From contig CALVCS010000011.1 in assembly GCA_944326035.1 (NCBI GenBank), forward strand, positions 310,001 to 374,000: a DNA stretch of 64,000 bases. Direction: 5' to 3'. Under the pieces are notes generated by a model. It was not told the DNA's origin. It worked only from the letters and a program-made list of their open reading frames with translations, and made no database searches. Each line of letters starts with the position of its first letter. Position 1 is the first letter of the stretch. Of the stretch, positions 26,588 through 34,919 are shown piece by piece. The DNA comes from an uncultured Alistipes sp. Its GTDB lineage: Bacteria; Bacteroidota; Bacteroidia; Bacteroidales; Rikenellaceae. Both the position numbers and the translations under genes were made by a program.

Positions 26588-26635
26588 TTTCGACTCACCG
26601 GGAGTTATGGTATGAATGAAAACGAGCATGAAACG

Positions 26636-27013
26636 ATGAAACGAAACTTAATACAGAGACGACGAAACACCGGTTTTACGCAATCGCTTTTGTGGATCGT
26701 CTTGGCGTTATGTCTGGCGATAGGCCTTTTCAGCGCTTGCAATAAGAATGATCCGCCTTTGGTTCTTTATAAAGTCACGTGTAATATGCCGGATGTTCCG
26801 GTACGGGTCTACGGTTTACCGGAAGGAAATCCTTTGATCGTGAAGGGTAACTATGAAAAAGCCGTGTTGAAAGATACTGATATAGTGGGTTTGGAAGCTC
26901 GATGCGATAATCCGGAGGCCTTGATTACGTTAGAAGTGTTTGTCAATGGCAAATCCCGCAAGAAAGTCTCCGGGAATCGTTGGTTAACGACGGGCGATAT
27001 TCCGTTGAAATAA
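26636..27013 (+). CDS. Small putative lipoprotein, likely target of LytTR system 1
   Basis: 125 residues. The signal sequence has a basic start (MKRNLIQRRRN), hydrophobic core LLWIVLALCLAIGLFSA and a cysteine in LFSAC, so it is probably lipidated at about Cys35. The mature part is 90 residues, mainly beta by composition (LYKVTCNMPDVPVRVYGLP, ALITLEVFVNGKSRKK). It looks like a small immunoglobulin-like or calycin-like fold, but I recognise no family. In-frame ATG 26612 would extend it by eight residues. It stands alone between the LytTR-type promoter and a terminator, which implies that sensing by system 1 mainly changes this one envelope protein. Confidence 0.72.
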   Translation: MKRNLIQRRRNTGFTQSLLWIVLALCLAIGLFSACNKNDPPLVLYKVTCNMPDVPVRVYGLPEGNPLIVKGNYEKAVLKDTDIVGLEARCDNPEALITLEVFVNGKSRKKVSGNRWLTTGDIPLK

Positions 27014-27243
27014 GAAACATGGGAAAGGAATTTCGATCGCTTGTAAGGGCGCGAAATCGATTTGCCGAAACATCGAGAAAAGTAGATAAACTCTCCCTTC
27101 TGTGAGAGAGCCCTCTGAGCTGCCTGGCATGGGTGCGTTGGGATAACAGGCAGAGAGATAGGTGTGAAAGAGAAAGAAGCCCGCTTTTCGGTCTGGAGGA
27201 AATGAACCGAAAGCACGAAGGCTTCGATCGGGAAGGGAGTTAA
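27014..27243. other. Intergenic stretch with weak secondary structure, no gene seen
   Basis: No plausible coding frame is visible. There is an inverted repeat CTGCCTG (27120-27126) / CAGGCAG (27147-27153) with a 20-base loop. It may be the 3' untranslated region of the lipoprotein mRNA ahead of the terminator. Confidence 0.3.
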
Positions 27244-27286
27244 AACGCGGAGAAAGGAGGACAACTCTTTTCTCCGCGTTGTTTTT
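27244..27286 (+). terminator. Hairpin terminator between lipoprotein gene and convergent esterase
   Basis: AACGCGGAGAAA / TTTCTCCGCGTT, a 12-bp perfect stem with a 13-base loop, followed by GTTTTT on the plus strand. The minus-strand side has TTTT and may serve the esterase gene as well. Confidence 0.8.
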
Positions 27287-27314
27287 GGGGTAAGGGGTTG
27301 ATGACTGGACGATC

Positions 27315-28205
27315 CTATTGTTGTTCGGCCGGAAGAACGGTCAGCCAATCCAACATCAGTTGTTTCATGATGTCGTGATATTTGAACTCGCTTCTGAAGC
27401 CCCAGCCGTGTCCCCCTGAAGGGAATATATAGAGAGCGGCCGGAATTTTGTGGGCTTTGAGCGCTTCATAGAACATGGCGCCATTGACCGGCATCACCGA
27501 TTTGTCGTCGTCGGAATAGAAGATCAAGGTCGGAGGTGTCTGGTCGGAGACCTGTTTTTCATTGGAGTAGTACAGGCGCATTTCGTCGGAGGGATTTTCG
27601 CCGACTAAGTTCCGTACCGAACCCCGGTGGGTCCACCGATCATCGAAGGTGACGACCGGATAACACAATACCCCGAAATTGGGACGCGAAGTGGAATCGA
27701 AGTGGGTTAATAGCGTGGATGCCAAGTGTCCTCCGGCCGAAAAGCCCATCACGCCGATGCGTTGCGGGTTGACGTTCCACGCCTGTGCATGCTGACGGAT
27801 CTGACGCATGGCTTGTTGTGCATCGTCCAGCGGAACCGAATGATGTCCGTTCGGCATGCGGTATTTGAGCACGACGCCGGTAATGCCATTTTCGGCGAAC
27901 CAACGGGCGAAATCTTCGCCTTCATAGCCGATGGCCAGGGCGCCATAACCTCCACCCGGAGCGATCAGCATGGCCATGCCGGTATTTTTGTCGGCTTTCG
28001 CCGGATAGACGATCAGTTCCGGAACACTGACATTGGAAAAGAAACCGTTTTCAAAAATTTCCGGAGTGGTTATTTCATTGCTGACGGGCGGTTGTTCCGA
28101 TCCCCACAGACTCAAGGTAAACGAGGGGGATGATTGCGAAAAAACGGGCATAGCGAAAAAAACAAAAAGTAAAAATAGTCCTGTACGTTGTATGAATTTT
28201 TTCAT
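27315..28205 (-). CDS. Exported alpha/beta-hydrolase (BD-FAE/acetyl-xylan-esterase-like)
   Basis: 296 residues. A signal peptide covers about 1-24 (LFLLFVFFAMPVFSQS). The fold has the oxyanion segment LIAPGGGYGALAIGYEGED, nucleophile Ser in GVMGFSAGGHLASTLL, Asp in FYSDDDKSVMPVNG and His in PSGGHGWGFR. Relatives deacylate polysaccharides such as xylan or remove other ester decorations in the periplasm. ATG 28205 was chosen because it opens the signal peptide; another ATG seven codons upstream is less likely. It has no operon partner, though glycan-active genes (BNR, GH43) lie just beyond the tRNA. Confidence 0.85.
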   Translation of the reverse strand: MKKFIQRTGLFLLFVFFAMPVFSQSSPSFTLSLWGSEQPPVSNEITTPEIFENGFFSNVSVPELIVYPAKADKNTGMAMLIAPGGGYGALAIGYEGEDFARWFAENGITGVVLKYRMPNGHHSVPLDDAQQAMRQIRQHAQAWNVNPQRIGVMGFSAGGHLASTLLTHFDSTSRPNFGVLCYPVVTFDDRWTHRGSVRNLVGENPSDEMRLYYSNEKQVSDQTPPTLIFYSDDDKSVMPVNGAMFYEALKAHKIPAALYIFPSGGHGWGFRSEFKYHDIMKQLMLDWLTVLPAEQQ

Positions 28206-28356
28206 GCTACATAAAGTTTTAGCCATTTGATGAGTGAAATTACGATATTTTTGAGGAAAAACATAATTTACCTGGCGATTTGTTGGTCACAGGGTCGATT
28301 TTCAGACCATGAGAGGCAGTTTGCAGGATATGGGACTTCAGATGTTGTATGGGTTA

Positions 28357-28388
28357 TTTGTATTTAAAGGGAATATCTTTTATCTTTG
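28357..28388 (+). promoter_or_regulatory. Promoter TTTG-N20-TATCTTTG for tRNA-Leu
   Basis: TTTG at 28357-28360, 20 bp, TATCTTTG at 28381-28388: a perfect consensus. It is the expected strength for a stable-RNA gene, and the tRNA begins 46 bp downstream. Confidence 0.75.
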
Positions 28389-28415
28389 AAGCGCTTTTTC
28401 GAGAAGACGGTGTTG

Positions 28416-28440
28416 TCTGGCTCGGAAAATCTGGCTCGGA
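28416..28440 (+). repeat. 11-bp direct repeat duplicating the tRNA 5' end
   Basis: TCTGGCTCGGA occurs at 28416-28426 and again at 28430-28440. The second copy contains the first seven bases of the tRNA acceptor stem. It may be a local duplication in the precursor leader. Confidence 0.6.
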
Positions 28441-28519
28441 TGGTGGAATAGGTAGACACGCGGGACTTAAAATCCCGTGGGCAGCGATGTCCGTACGGGT
28501 TCGATTCCCGTTCCGAGTA
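28434..28519 (+). tRNA. tRNA-Leu (anticodon UAA)
   Basis: An 86-nt class II tRNA. Acceptor strands GCTCGGA and TCCGAGT pair with a terminal G-T wobble. The anticodon stem CGGGA/TCCCG surrounds the loop CTTAAAA with TAA at 28468-28470. A long variable arm follows, then the T-arm ACGGG TTCGATT CCCGT. CCA is not encoded and must be added enzymatically. It reads UUA and, with wobble, UUG codons. Confidence 0.96.
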
Positions 28520-28535
28520 CTTCCGTAAAACCCGA

Positions 28536-28615
28536 CCCGGGACATGAAAGGGGCTTGAATCTGACGTTGCGAGCGTAGAGAATGAGCCGTTTCATGTCTC
28601 GGGTTGCTCTTTTTT
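28536..28615 (+). terminator. Terminator-like long hairpin after tRNA-Leu
   Basis: CCCGGGACATGAAA (28536-28549) pairs with TTTCATGTCTCGGG (28590-28603) through one G-T wobble, around a 40-base loop, followed by TTGCTCTTTTTT. The long loop is unusual for a simple terminator. Confidence 0.6.
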
Positions 28616-28649
28616 CGTTCTCCCCTTCCCTGATTTTCGACCGCAGAGA

Positions 28650-28681
28650 TTTGACTTTTCCGGGCTGAACGCTTATCTTTA
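28650..28681 (+). promoter_or_regulatory. Promoter TTTG-N20-TATCTTTA for the BNR-repeat gene
   Basis: TTTG at 28650-28653 and TATCTTTA at 28674-28681 with 20 bp between. Only the last base of the -7 box deviates. The leader to ATG 28730 is about 45 nt. Confidence 0.6.
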
Positions 28682-28729
28682 AAGATTCAAAAGCCTGTAC
28701 AGGCTACTACTAACCTTAAATCCATATCC

Positions 28730-30502
28730 ATGATGAAATCTCGTATGGGGCTGATGCTCCTGGTTTTTGGGTCGGTTTTCCCGTTTTGTGGGAGCGGAAA
28801 TCCGACCGTTACGTATATTCAGTCCGTGGTGGTCGATTATGCGGAGCCGAATATCGTGTATGTCGCTTCACGTGGTCAGGGCCTCTTCAAGAGTGTCGAC
28901 GCCGGGGAGTCGTGGACGTTGATGTGTGAAGCGGCGGGTAACCGGAATTTTAACGTGATCGTTCAGGACCCATGTACCCCGGAACGATTGTTGGCGGGAG
29001 GACAGCAAAGCGGTCTGTTGTGCTCTCCGGATCGGGGAAAGACCTGGAGTGTGATCGGGTTGTCCGGCGAGACCATTCAGGATATTGCGATCGATCGTAC
29101 GAATCCGAACCGTGTCTTTGTCCTGGTCGGTCGCGGCGTCTATGTCAATCCGCATATAGGCCAGGACGATTGGGTTTTGTGTTTCGATCATGAAGCCTAT
29201 TTGTTGGACTCGATGAAGCTGCGGGAAACCCTTCCCAAAAATCAATATGAAAAGTTTAGACGATTCGGCGGATATAGCCGGTTCAAGAAAATCGCGGTGA
29301 GTCCGCTGCGTCCACAAACGATTGTCGTGGGGGCGAATTGGGAAGGCGGATTCTTCCGGAGTGACGACGGCGGGAAAACCTGGCGACATGAAACCCTTTC
29401 GGGAATTTTTCGTCGGGTCGATGTGATCTATTTCCACCCGACCGATCCGGATGTGTTTTATCTGGGTACGCACCATCAGGGCCTGTTTAAAACCTATAAC
29501 TTCGGGCAGAGCTGGACACCGCTGAGTGATGGACTGGAACCTCAGATTCGTTCGCCCTATTACGGGGCCTATCTGATTTCCGGCTTTGCCCCCGACCGGA
29601 CGGATCCGGATACGTTTTATTCCGGGTCGGACTATTCGAACTGGAAAACGACCGACGGAGGCGAGCATTGGTTTGAACTCGACCGATCGCTTTCGTGCGA
29701 ATTTGTACGGGGAATGGCGGTCGATCCGCAGCATCCGAATATCGTATATGCGGGTTCGAATGTCGGAATGTATAAATCGACCGATGGCGGACGTCATTGG
29801 CGGGCCATTAATAAGGGTTTTAAGGAGGTCAGTGTGATGGAAACTCTGTCTGCAGTCATCGGGAAGGATACGATGGAGTTTGCGTTGACGGCACATTATC
29901 CGTTTGTCTTTCGGCGAGAGGCGGGGGAACAGTGGATGGCGGCCGGATGGCGTTTGCCGGAGTGTGGGGTGAAAACGGTTTCGGATCTCTCCTTCGACGA
30001 AGAGACCCAAACGTTGATCCTGGCGACGGATAATGGTGATTTTATCAGTCAGGATGGAGGGTATCGCTGGCAGGGTGAGCATCCGGATTTGTCCTTCCTG
30101 TCGGTAAAAAGTCCGGTCAAAACCTGGGAACCGCTTTCCTGCGATTCGGTGGATCACTATGTGTTGCACATCGAGCTGCAAGGCGATGTCTTTTTTACCG
30201 ATTCGTTGGTGGACTCATTGTATCGGAAACCGCCCTATATCAGTCTGCAAGTGGTGGAAGCGGGATATCCATACAATAAAACCGTGCCTTGTTGGAGTCA
30301 GAATCTGGATGATTATCTGAAGGCAACGGTCGAAGTGCCTCGTTCGGCGATCCAACCCGGTAAATCGTATCTGCTCTATGCGGAGGTGCGGGATTTCCAA
30401 ACCAATTATAAGACGGCTTGTGTACCGATTGCCTTTGACCGAACGACCATACCGGTCGTCCTGACCTTACAGAAAGGCTTCTGTTTGAAACGGGTTCGTT
30501 AG
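28730..30502 (+). CDS. Exported BNR/Asp-box repeat beta-propeller protein
   Basis: 590 residues with a hydrophobic N-terminal signal (GLMLLVFGSVFPF). At least seven Asp-box repeats are visible: SVDAGESWT, SPDRGKTWS, SDDGGKTWR, TYNFGQSWT, TTDGGEHWF, STDGGRHWR and SQDGGYRWQ. These form a sialidase/VPS10-like propeller. About 130 C-terminal residues follow with a beta-sandwich look (YVLHIELQGDVFF, KSYLLYAEVRDFQ). I do not see the arginine triad region of true sialidases, so enzymatic activity is unproven. The propeller may instead bind glycan or be a xyloglucanase-type (GH74-like) enzyme. It is 77 bp upstream of the GH43 lipoprotein gene and probably co-transcribed. Confidence 0.78.
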   Translation: MMKSRMGLMLLVFGSVFPFCGSGNPTVTYIQSVVVDYAEPNIVYVASRGQGLFKSVDAGESWTLMCEAAGNRNFNVIVQDPCTPERLLAGGQQSGLLCSPDRGKTWSVIGLSGETIQDIAIDRTNPNRVFVLVGRGVYVNPHIGQDDWVLCFDHEAYLLDSMKLRETLPKNQYEKFRRFGGYSRFKKIAVSPLRPQTIVVGANWEGGFFRSDDGGKTWRHETLSGIFRRVDVIYFHPTDPDVFYLGTHHQGLFKTYNFGQSWTPLSDGLEPQIRSPYYGAYLISGFAPDRTDPDTFYSGSDYSNWKTTDGGEHWFELDRSLSCEFVRGMAVDPQHPNIVYAGSNVGMYKSTDGGRHWRAINKGFKEVSVMETLSAVIGKDTMEFALTAHYPFVFRREAGEQWMAAGWRLPECGVKTVSDLSFDEETQTLILATDNGDFISQDGGYRWQGEHPDLSFLSVKSPVKTWEPLSCDSVDHYVLHIELQGDVFFTDSLVDSLYRKPPYISLQVVEAGYPYNKTVPCWSQNLDDYLKATVEVPRSAIQPGKSYLLYAEVRDFQTNYKTACVPIAFDRTTIPVVLTLQKGFCLKRVR

Positions 30503-30579
30503 CCCGGCCGTTTGGAAAGGCCAGTCATGGCGTGAAAGGTAGAAAGAACAACCTGATAAATGCGTGTAACTAAGAAAGT

Positions 30580-32364
30580 ATGAGACAGAGAAGATGGTTC
30601 GTTCCGCTGATCGTTGGCGGACTGTTGTGGAGCAGTGTGGGGTTGCAGGGGTGTGCCGAACAGCGCCCTGCTTATACGGGCGACCGATCCCGGATCATCG
30701 CCAATCCCCTGAATCTGAATTATCGTTTCCAGGATGGAGCCTTGGCACAGACCTTTATCGCCGAGGAGCGTCCGTGCCGGGAGGCGGCCGATCCGGTCTT
30801 GGAGTATTTCAAAGGAAAGTATTATCTGTTCGCTTCCAAATCAGGAGGGTATTGGAGTTCAGAGGATTTGGTGCAATGGCGCTATATCCCCTGTAAAAGT
30901 CTGCCGGTGATCGAGGATTATGCTCCATCGATTGTGGTGTATCGCGACTCGCTCTATTTTATGGCTTCGGGCAGTCTGCCCCGGCGCATTTTCCGGACCG
31001 ATGATCCGGAAAAGGATCGTTGGGAAGAGATCGAGACGCGTTTCGCATATGCCGGTACCGACCCCGCTTTCTTTTTGGATGACGATGGACGTATGTATAT
31101 CTATTGGGGCTGCTCCACAACGGAGCCGATCGTAGGGGTGGAAGTGGATCCTCAGAACGGATTCCAGGCTCTCTCAACGCCCGATACCTTGATCCATCAT
31201 CATTTCGATCAATATGGTTGGGAAATGCCTGACTCGGGACGAAAAGCCAATAAACAAGGCTTTAATGAGGGCCCGAGCATGTTGAAATATGACGGGAAGT
31301 ACTATTTGCAATATGCTTCACCTGGCACCGAATTCCGTATTTACAGCGATGGGGTGTATGTGTCGGATCGGCCATTGGGCCCGTTTACCTACGTAGAGTC
31401 CAATCCCTTTTCGATCAAGCCGGGTGGGTTCATCGCCGGGGCTGGTCATGGACATACCTTCAAAGATAAATATGGCAATTATTGGCATGTGGCGACCATG
31501 AAGATCAGTGTGCGGCATATGTTCGAACGACGTTTGGGCCTCTTCCCCGTCTATATGAAGGAGGGGGAAATGCACGCACAGACCCTCTTTACCGACTATC
31601 CCTTCGTGGTTCCGGATCACCAGGTCGATTTCGCCCAAGAAGATGGGTGGACGGGTTGGAATTTGTTGTCGTATGGGAAGGCGGTTCAGGCTTCTTCGTC
31701 GCTGGAAGGTTTTGAACCGATGCGGGCGAATGATGAACAGATCGAGACGTGGTGGGCCGCCACGACCGGAGAACCCGGCGAGTGGTGGCAGATCGATCTG
31801 GGAAAAGAGATGCAGGTCGAAGCCATTCAGGTGAATTTTGCCGACAAGGATTTTACCTGTACCCCGCAGAATAGCTATGTGAGCTATGCCTATCGGATCG
31901 ATATCTCGGACGATGGCCGTTCCTGGCAGGAATTGGTCGATCGCAGCGAAAATCAAAAGGATATGCCCCATGAGTTGATCGTGCTGGATACGGGGGTGCG
32001 TACCCGTTATTTGCGCATCACCAATCTACGGGCGATGGAGGGTAAGTTTTCGTTGTCCGGATTTCGGGTCTTTGGCGATGGTTTGGGCCGGAAGCCGGAT
32101 CGGGTACGGCAGCTGATCGCGGAACGGGATCCGAAAGACGGTCGACATTGGCGAGTGACGTGGGAAGCGCGGCCGGAAGCCACCGGATATATTGTACGTT
32201 GGGGCATAGCGCCGGACCAGTTGTACTCGGCCATGATGGTCTATACGAATCAGTATGAGTCTCGCATTTTCAATCGGGATTCGAAATACTATTTTCAGGT
32301 CGATGCCCTGAATGAAAACGGAGTGACCCCCGGTACGGAAACGGTGACGGCGCAGAAACCGTAA
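30580..32364 (+). CDS. GH43-like glycoside hydrolase lipoprotein with F5/8 type C and FN3-like domains
   Basis: 594 residues. The lipoprotein signal ends at VGLQGC (Cys25). A five-bladed GH43-type propeller occupies about 40-350, with ADPVLEYFKGKYYLFASKSG (first catalytic region), GTDPAFFLDDDGRMYIYWG, FNEGPSMLKYDGKYYLQYAS (Glu region) and AGAGHGHTFKDKYGNYWH. Next is a discoidin (F5/8 C) domain, about 365-500 (AVQASSSLEGFEP, EWWQIDLGKEMQVEAIQV), then an FN3-like C-terminus (WEARPEATGYIVRWG). Family 43 hydrolases cut arabinose, xylose or galactose linkages. The lipid anchor suggests periplasmic or surface action. The exact substrate cannot be told. Confidence 0.85.
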   Translation: MRQRRWFVPLIVGGLLWSSVGLQGCAEQRPAYTGDRSRIIANPLNLNYRFQDGALAQTFIAEERPCREAADPVLEYFKGKYYLFASKSGGYWSSEDLVQWRYIPCKSLPVIEDYAPSIVVYRDSLYFMASGSLPRRIFRTDDPEKDRWEEIETRFAYAGTDPAFFLDDDGRMYIYWGCSTTEPIVGVEVDPQNGFQALSTPDTLIHHHFDQYGWEMPDSGRKANKQGFNEGPSMLKYDGKYYLQYASPGTEFRIYSDGVYVSDRPLGPFTYVESNPFSIKPGGFIAGAGHGHTFKDKYGNYWHVATMKISVRHMFERRLGLFPVYMKEGEMHAQTLFTDYPFVVPDHQVDFAQEDGWTGWNLLSYGKAVQASSSLEGFEPMRANDEQIETWWAATTGEPGEWWQIDLGKEMQVEAIQVNFADKDFTCTPQNSYVSYAYRIDISDDGRSWQELVDRSENQKDMPHELIVLDTGVRTRYLRITNLRAMEGKFSLSGFRVFGDGLGRKPDRVRQLIAERDPKDGRHWRVTWEARPEATGYIVRWGIAPDQLYSAMMVYTNQYESRIFNRDSKYYFQVDALNENGVTPGTETVTAQKP

Positions 32365-32390
32365 GGCACGCATCGATCCTGTAATAAGAA

Positions 32391-32414
32391 GAGGGAGCCT
32401 GGTAGGGCTCCCTC
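32391..32414. terminator. Hairpin between convergent GH43 and miaA genes
   Basis: GAGGGAGCC / GGCTCCCTC, a 9-bp stem with a six-base loop, followed by GTTTGTTG on the plus strand. The T-run is weak on both sides. Confidence 0.55.
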
Positions 32415-32439
32415 GTTTGTTGTGATCCGCGCGCAGGGG

Positions 32440-33387
32440 TTATGGGTTTGCGAGACCGGATTCTTCGCCGGATGAGGGAGACAGTTGCTCCCGTAGCCAG
32501 GCGAGGGCTTGGTCGGCGCAGGAAGGACCTCCGGTGATCCAATGAATGGCAGGATCACGACGAAACCAGGTCTCCTGACGTTTGGCGTAGCGACGACTGT
32601 TGCGTTTGATAAGCTCGATGGCCTCTTCGCGCGAGATCTTTCCATCGAAATAGTCGAACCACTCCTGGTATCCAACTGTCTGCAGGGCGTTGAGGTGCCG
32701 GTGTGCATAGAGCCCGCGCGCCTCTTCTTCCAACCCCTCCTCGACCATGCGGTCGACACGGCGATTGATACGATCGTACAACACCTCGCGAGGCAGGGTA
32801 ATGCCCAGTTTGAGGATACGGTAGGGTCGTGTTTTGGCCTGCCCCGTGCGGATCTCGCTATACGGTCGGCCCGTTTGCAGGCATACCTCTAAAGCGCGCA
32901 TGACCCGTTGCGGATTTTGACGGTCTACCTGGGCGTAATAAGTCGGATCCCGTTGTTGTAGCTCGGCGGCCAAGGTCTCCAATCCTTCGGTTTGCAGACG
33001 TCGGGTCAACATCGCTCGGAGTTGCGGATCGGTGGCGGGCATATCGTCCATGCCCCGGCAGACAGCATCGATGTAAAGGCCCGATCCTCCGACCAGAAAA
33101 AGGAGTGATTGCTGAGTGAATAGCCGTTCGATCAACGAGGTGGCCTCCTGTTCGTAACGCCCGCAAGAGTACTCCTCTTCAATGCTTCGGGTGCCGATCA
33201 GGTGGTGTCGTACGGATGCTTGTTCCTGGGGAGTTGGCGCAGCTGTCCCGATACGCATCTCCCGATACACTTGTCGCGAATCGGATGACACGATCTCACC
33301 TCCCAACGCCGTAGCCAGGCGGATGGCCACCTCGGTTTTCCCGGTCGCGGTGGCTCCCAATACAACCACCAGCGTCTTATTCGTCAT
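32440..33387 (-). CDS. miaA: tRNA dimethylallyltransferase
   Basis: 315 residues. The P-loop is VVLGATATGKTEVAIRLA (about 7-24), then EIVSSDSRQVYREMRIGTAAP, VGGSGLYIDAVCRGM, and NRRVDRMVEEGLEEEARGLY with TVGYQEWFDYFDG downstream. MiaA adds a dimethylallyl group to A37 of tRNAs that read UNN codons, including the UUA/UUG leucine tRNA type encoded 4 kb away. ATG 33387 overlaps the preceding gene by 11 bp, so translation is probably coupled. The longer in-frame start (33423) is inside that gene. Length is standard. Confidence 0.94.
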   Translation of the reverse strand: MTNKTLVVVLGATATGKTEVAIRLATALGGEIVSSDSRQVYREMRIGTAAPTPQEQASVRHHLIGTRSIEEEYSCGRYEQEATSLIERLFTQQSLLFLVGGSGLYIDAVCRGMDDMPATDPQLRAMLTRRLQTEGLETLAAELQQRDPTYYAQVDRQNPQRVMRALEVCLQTGRPYSEIRTGQAKTRPYRILKLGITLPREVLYDRINRRVDRMVEEGLEEEARGLYAHRHLNALQTVGYQEWFDYFDGKISREEAIELIKRNSRRYAKRQETWFRRDPAIHWITGGPSCADQALAWLREQLSPSSGEESGLANP

Positions 33388-33829
33388 CGTAGTTGTCGTC
33401 TCCTTCGAAATCGTCGAATTCATTCATCGCTTCATCGAATGCCGACCCCTCCCCGGAATTGAATTGCCGGGGAGCTTCGCCATTGGAGAAGAGCATTTCG
33501 GCTTGACCGTCTCCGGCATCCATGCCGGTCACTTCCAGGTACATGAAGCGATCGTTGTCCCGATCGAAACGATAGATCAGATGCGAGTGGTCATGGGCCA
33601 ACAGTCCGATACGGGTCATGGCTTCGAGGTTGTTTTCCTCCAAGGTGATCTCTTCCCCCCACTCCCACGCATCGTCTGCGGGGAAAAAGGCTGCAGTTGG
33701 ATCGGGGGTATATTGAAGTTCGTCGCACAAAAACTGGTGGAATTCGAGTAACGTCCATTTGCCCGGGACTCGGAAGTCTCGCAGAAACAGATCGTCTTCG
33801 TCGGTATACATGCGGAATTGCAGTAACAT
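33377..33829 (-). CDS. pRiA4b ORF-3-like (IS1096 passenger TnpR-like) family protein
   Basis: 150 residues. The N-terminal 130 show the pattern of the plasmid pRiA4b ORF-3-like family (DLFLRDFRVPGKWTLLEFHQ ... AWEWGEEITLEEN ... LIYRFDRDNDRFMYLEV). The C-terminal 20 residues are very acidic (DDFEGDDNYDDE). The family name comes from mobile elements, but no transposase or repeats are near and it lies inside a housekeeping operon, so it is not an IS here. Its function is unknown. Its last codons overlap miaA by 11 bp. ATG 33829 was chosen because a longer frame (from 33967) would run into the LuxC-like gene and lacks family-like residues. Confidence 0.75.
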   Translation of the reverse strand: MLLQFRMYTDEDDLFLRDFRVPGKWTLLEFHQFLCDELQYTPDPTAAFFPADDAWEWGEEITLEENNLEAMTRIGLLAHDHSHLIYRFDRDNDRFMYLEVTGMDAGDGQAEMLFSNGEAPRQFNSGEGSAFDEAMNEFDDFEGDDNYDDE

Positions 33830-33840
33830 ATGGCTGAAAT

Positions 33841-34851
33841 TTAAAGGGATAATCGAAGTAAAAAATCCATGACATCTACCCCGTCGGCATAGGTTTCGGG
33901 CCGAGGGTGTTGAGCCTCTCCGAAAGTGACCTGTCGGGGGTATCTGCCCCGATCGGCGACCACGCATTGGAGTTGGGCGTCGTGATCGGCGATCCAGCGA
34001 TCGACCTCTTCCGGACGATCATAACGGGTGTAATGCAGCAGACAGGTTGCCTGGATCGGTAACTCTTCTTCGCACAGCAGGAAGAAGCCTCCGTCGAGAA
34101 ACGGTTGTCCACTCAACGTTAAGGTCGCTTTGGTTTGGCGGTAAGCGTTGAGGTGTTTGGGATGCCGGACGGGCTGACGTTGCAGATGGGCGATCAACGG
34201 TGCGATCGCATAGTCCCGCGGGAGAAACAGGCGGCTGACATTGCGGCATCCGAGGCCGAAATAGGCGAAAAGATCGGTATGCAGTCCGTCGAGTTGTTTC
34301 GGGGTTTCATGACCGGTCAGAACGGCGATGCTGTGACGGCTTCCTCGCAGCAGGGCGGGAATGCCCGCATAGTGTTGCTGGAAATAATGACGGGTGGTAT
34401 CGCTGCCGGTAGCGATGATCGCATCGGGTATGCGATCCCCCAACGGTTCGATGCGATAAGCGGGTTCAATCGCTTGCAGTTGCGTACTGATATATTCGGT
34501 CAGGACGCTGTCTTTGGAAGAGGGTTTGATCCAAGCCTCGTGTCCGGTCATCAGTACGTACATCAGATCGGCAAATCCGACCAGCGGAAGGTTGCCGGCC
34601 ATCACGATGCCCACTCTCTTTGCTGCCGGTCGAGGACGATTCGCATAAGGGCAGAGCCAATGTTCCAAGGCGTCACGGGTGAGCATGTCGGTGCAGAGGG
34701 CGTGGATGGCCATACGTACCGATGCCTCGGTAAACCACGGATTATCTTGGATGCTCTGGGCGATGAGGGTGTCCAGCGAACCATCCGAGAGTCCACGATT
34801 CAGGCGTCGACCTAACTCGATCCAGGGGTTTATGTGGTATTTTGTGATCAT
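33841..34851 (-). CDS. LuxC-like acyl-CoA reductase
   Basis: 336 residues resembling the LuxC acyl-CoA/acyl-protein reductase family of the aldehyde-dehydrogenase superfamily. Landmarks are the NAD-site segment [20 protein letters not shown] (about 78-97), [26 protein letters not shown] and the presumed nucleophile cysteine in [14 protein letters not shown]. LuxC reduces a fatty acyl group to an aldehyde in bioluminescence. Here there are no lux genes, so it more likely makes an aldehyde for lipid or secondary metabolism, or acts on another acyl thioester. It begins the minus-strand operon with the pRiA4b-like gene and miaA, and is divergent from kdsB. Confidence 0.8.
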   Translation of the reverse strand: MITKYHINPWIELGRRLNRGLSDGSLDTLIAQSIQDNPWFTEASVRMAIHALCTDMLTRDALEHWLCPYANRPRPAAKRVGIVMAGNLPLVGFADLMYVLMTGHEAWIKPSSKDSVLTEYISTQLQAIEPAYRIEPLGDRIPDAIIATGSDTTRHYFQQHYAGIPALLRGSRHSIAVLTGHETPKQLDGLHTDLFAYFGLGCRNVSRLFLPRDYAIAPLIAHLQRQPVRHPKHLNAYRQTKATLTLSGQPFLDGGFFLLCEEELPIQATCLLHYTRYDRPEEVDRWIADHDAQLQCVVADRGRYPRQVTFGEAQHPRPETYADGVDVMDFLLRLSL

Positions 34852-34854
34852 TTC

Positions 34855-34886
34855 TTGTCGGCAAAGCTACAAAAAAGTTACCTTTG
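34855..34886 (+). promoter_or_regulatory. Promoter TTG-N21-TACCTTTG for kdsB
   Basis: TTG at 34855-34857 and an exact -7 box TACCTTTG at 34879-34886. It overlaps the oppositely oriented LuxC-gene promoter, so the two may interfere. Confidence 0.6.
34862..34869 (-). promoter_or_regulatory. Promoter -7 box TAGCTTTG for the LuxC-like gene
   Basis: Minus-strand TAGCTTTG, an exact TAnnTTTG, whose last base is only 10 bp before the ATG at 34851. The leader would be very short (under about 10 nt). Confidence 0.5.
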
Positions 34887-34919
34887 TCCCGCATAAGAAC
34901 TTTAAAGACCCGGTGCGTT

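Noticed and set aside
28416..28440. The repeat at the tRNA-Leu 5' end as an integration attachment site
   Set aside because: Attachment sites usually use the tRNA 3' end and flank an element; there is no integrase or island here.
33377..33829. Reading the IS1096-passenger-like gene as an insertion sequence
   Set aside because: No transposase, inverted repeats or target duplication lie around it, and it overlaps miaA as a normal operon member.
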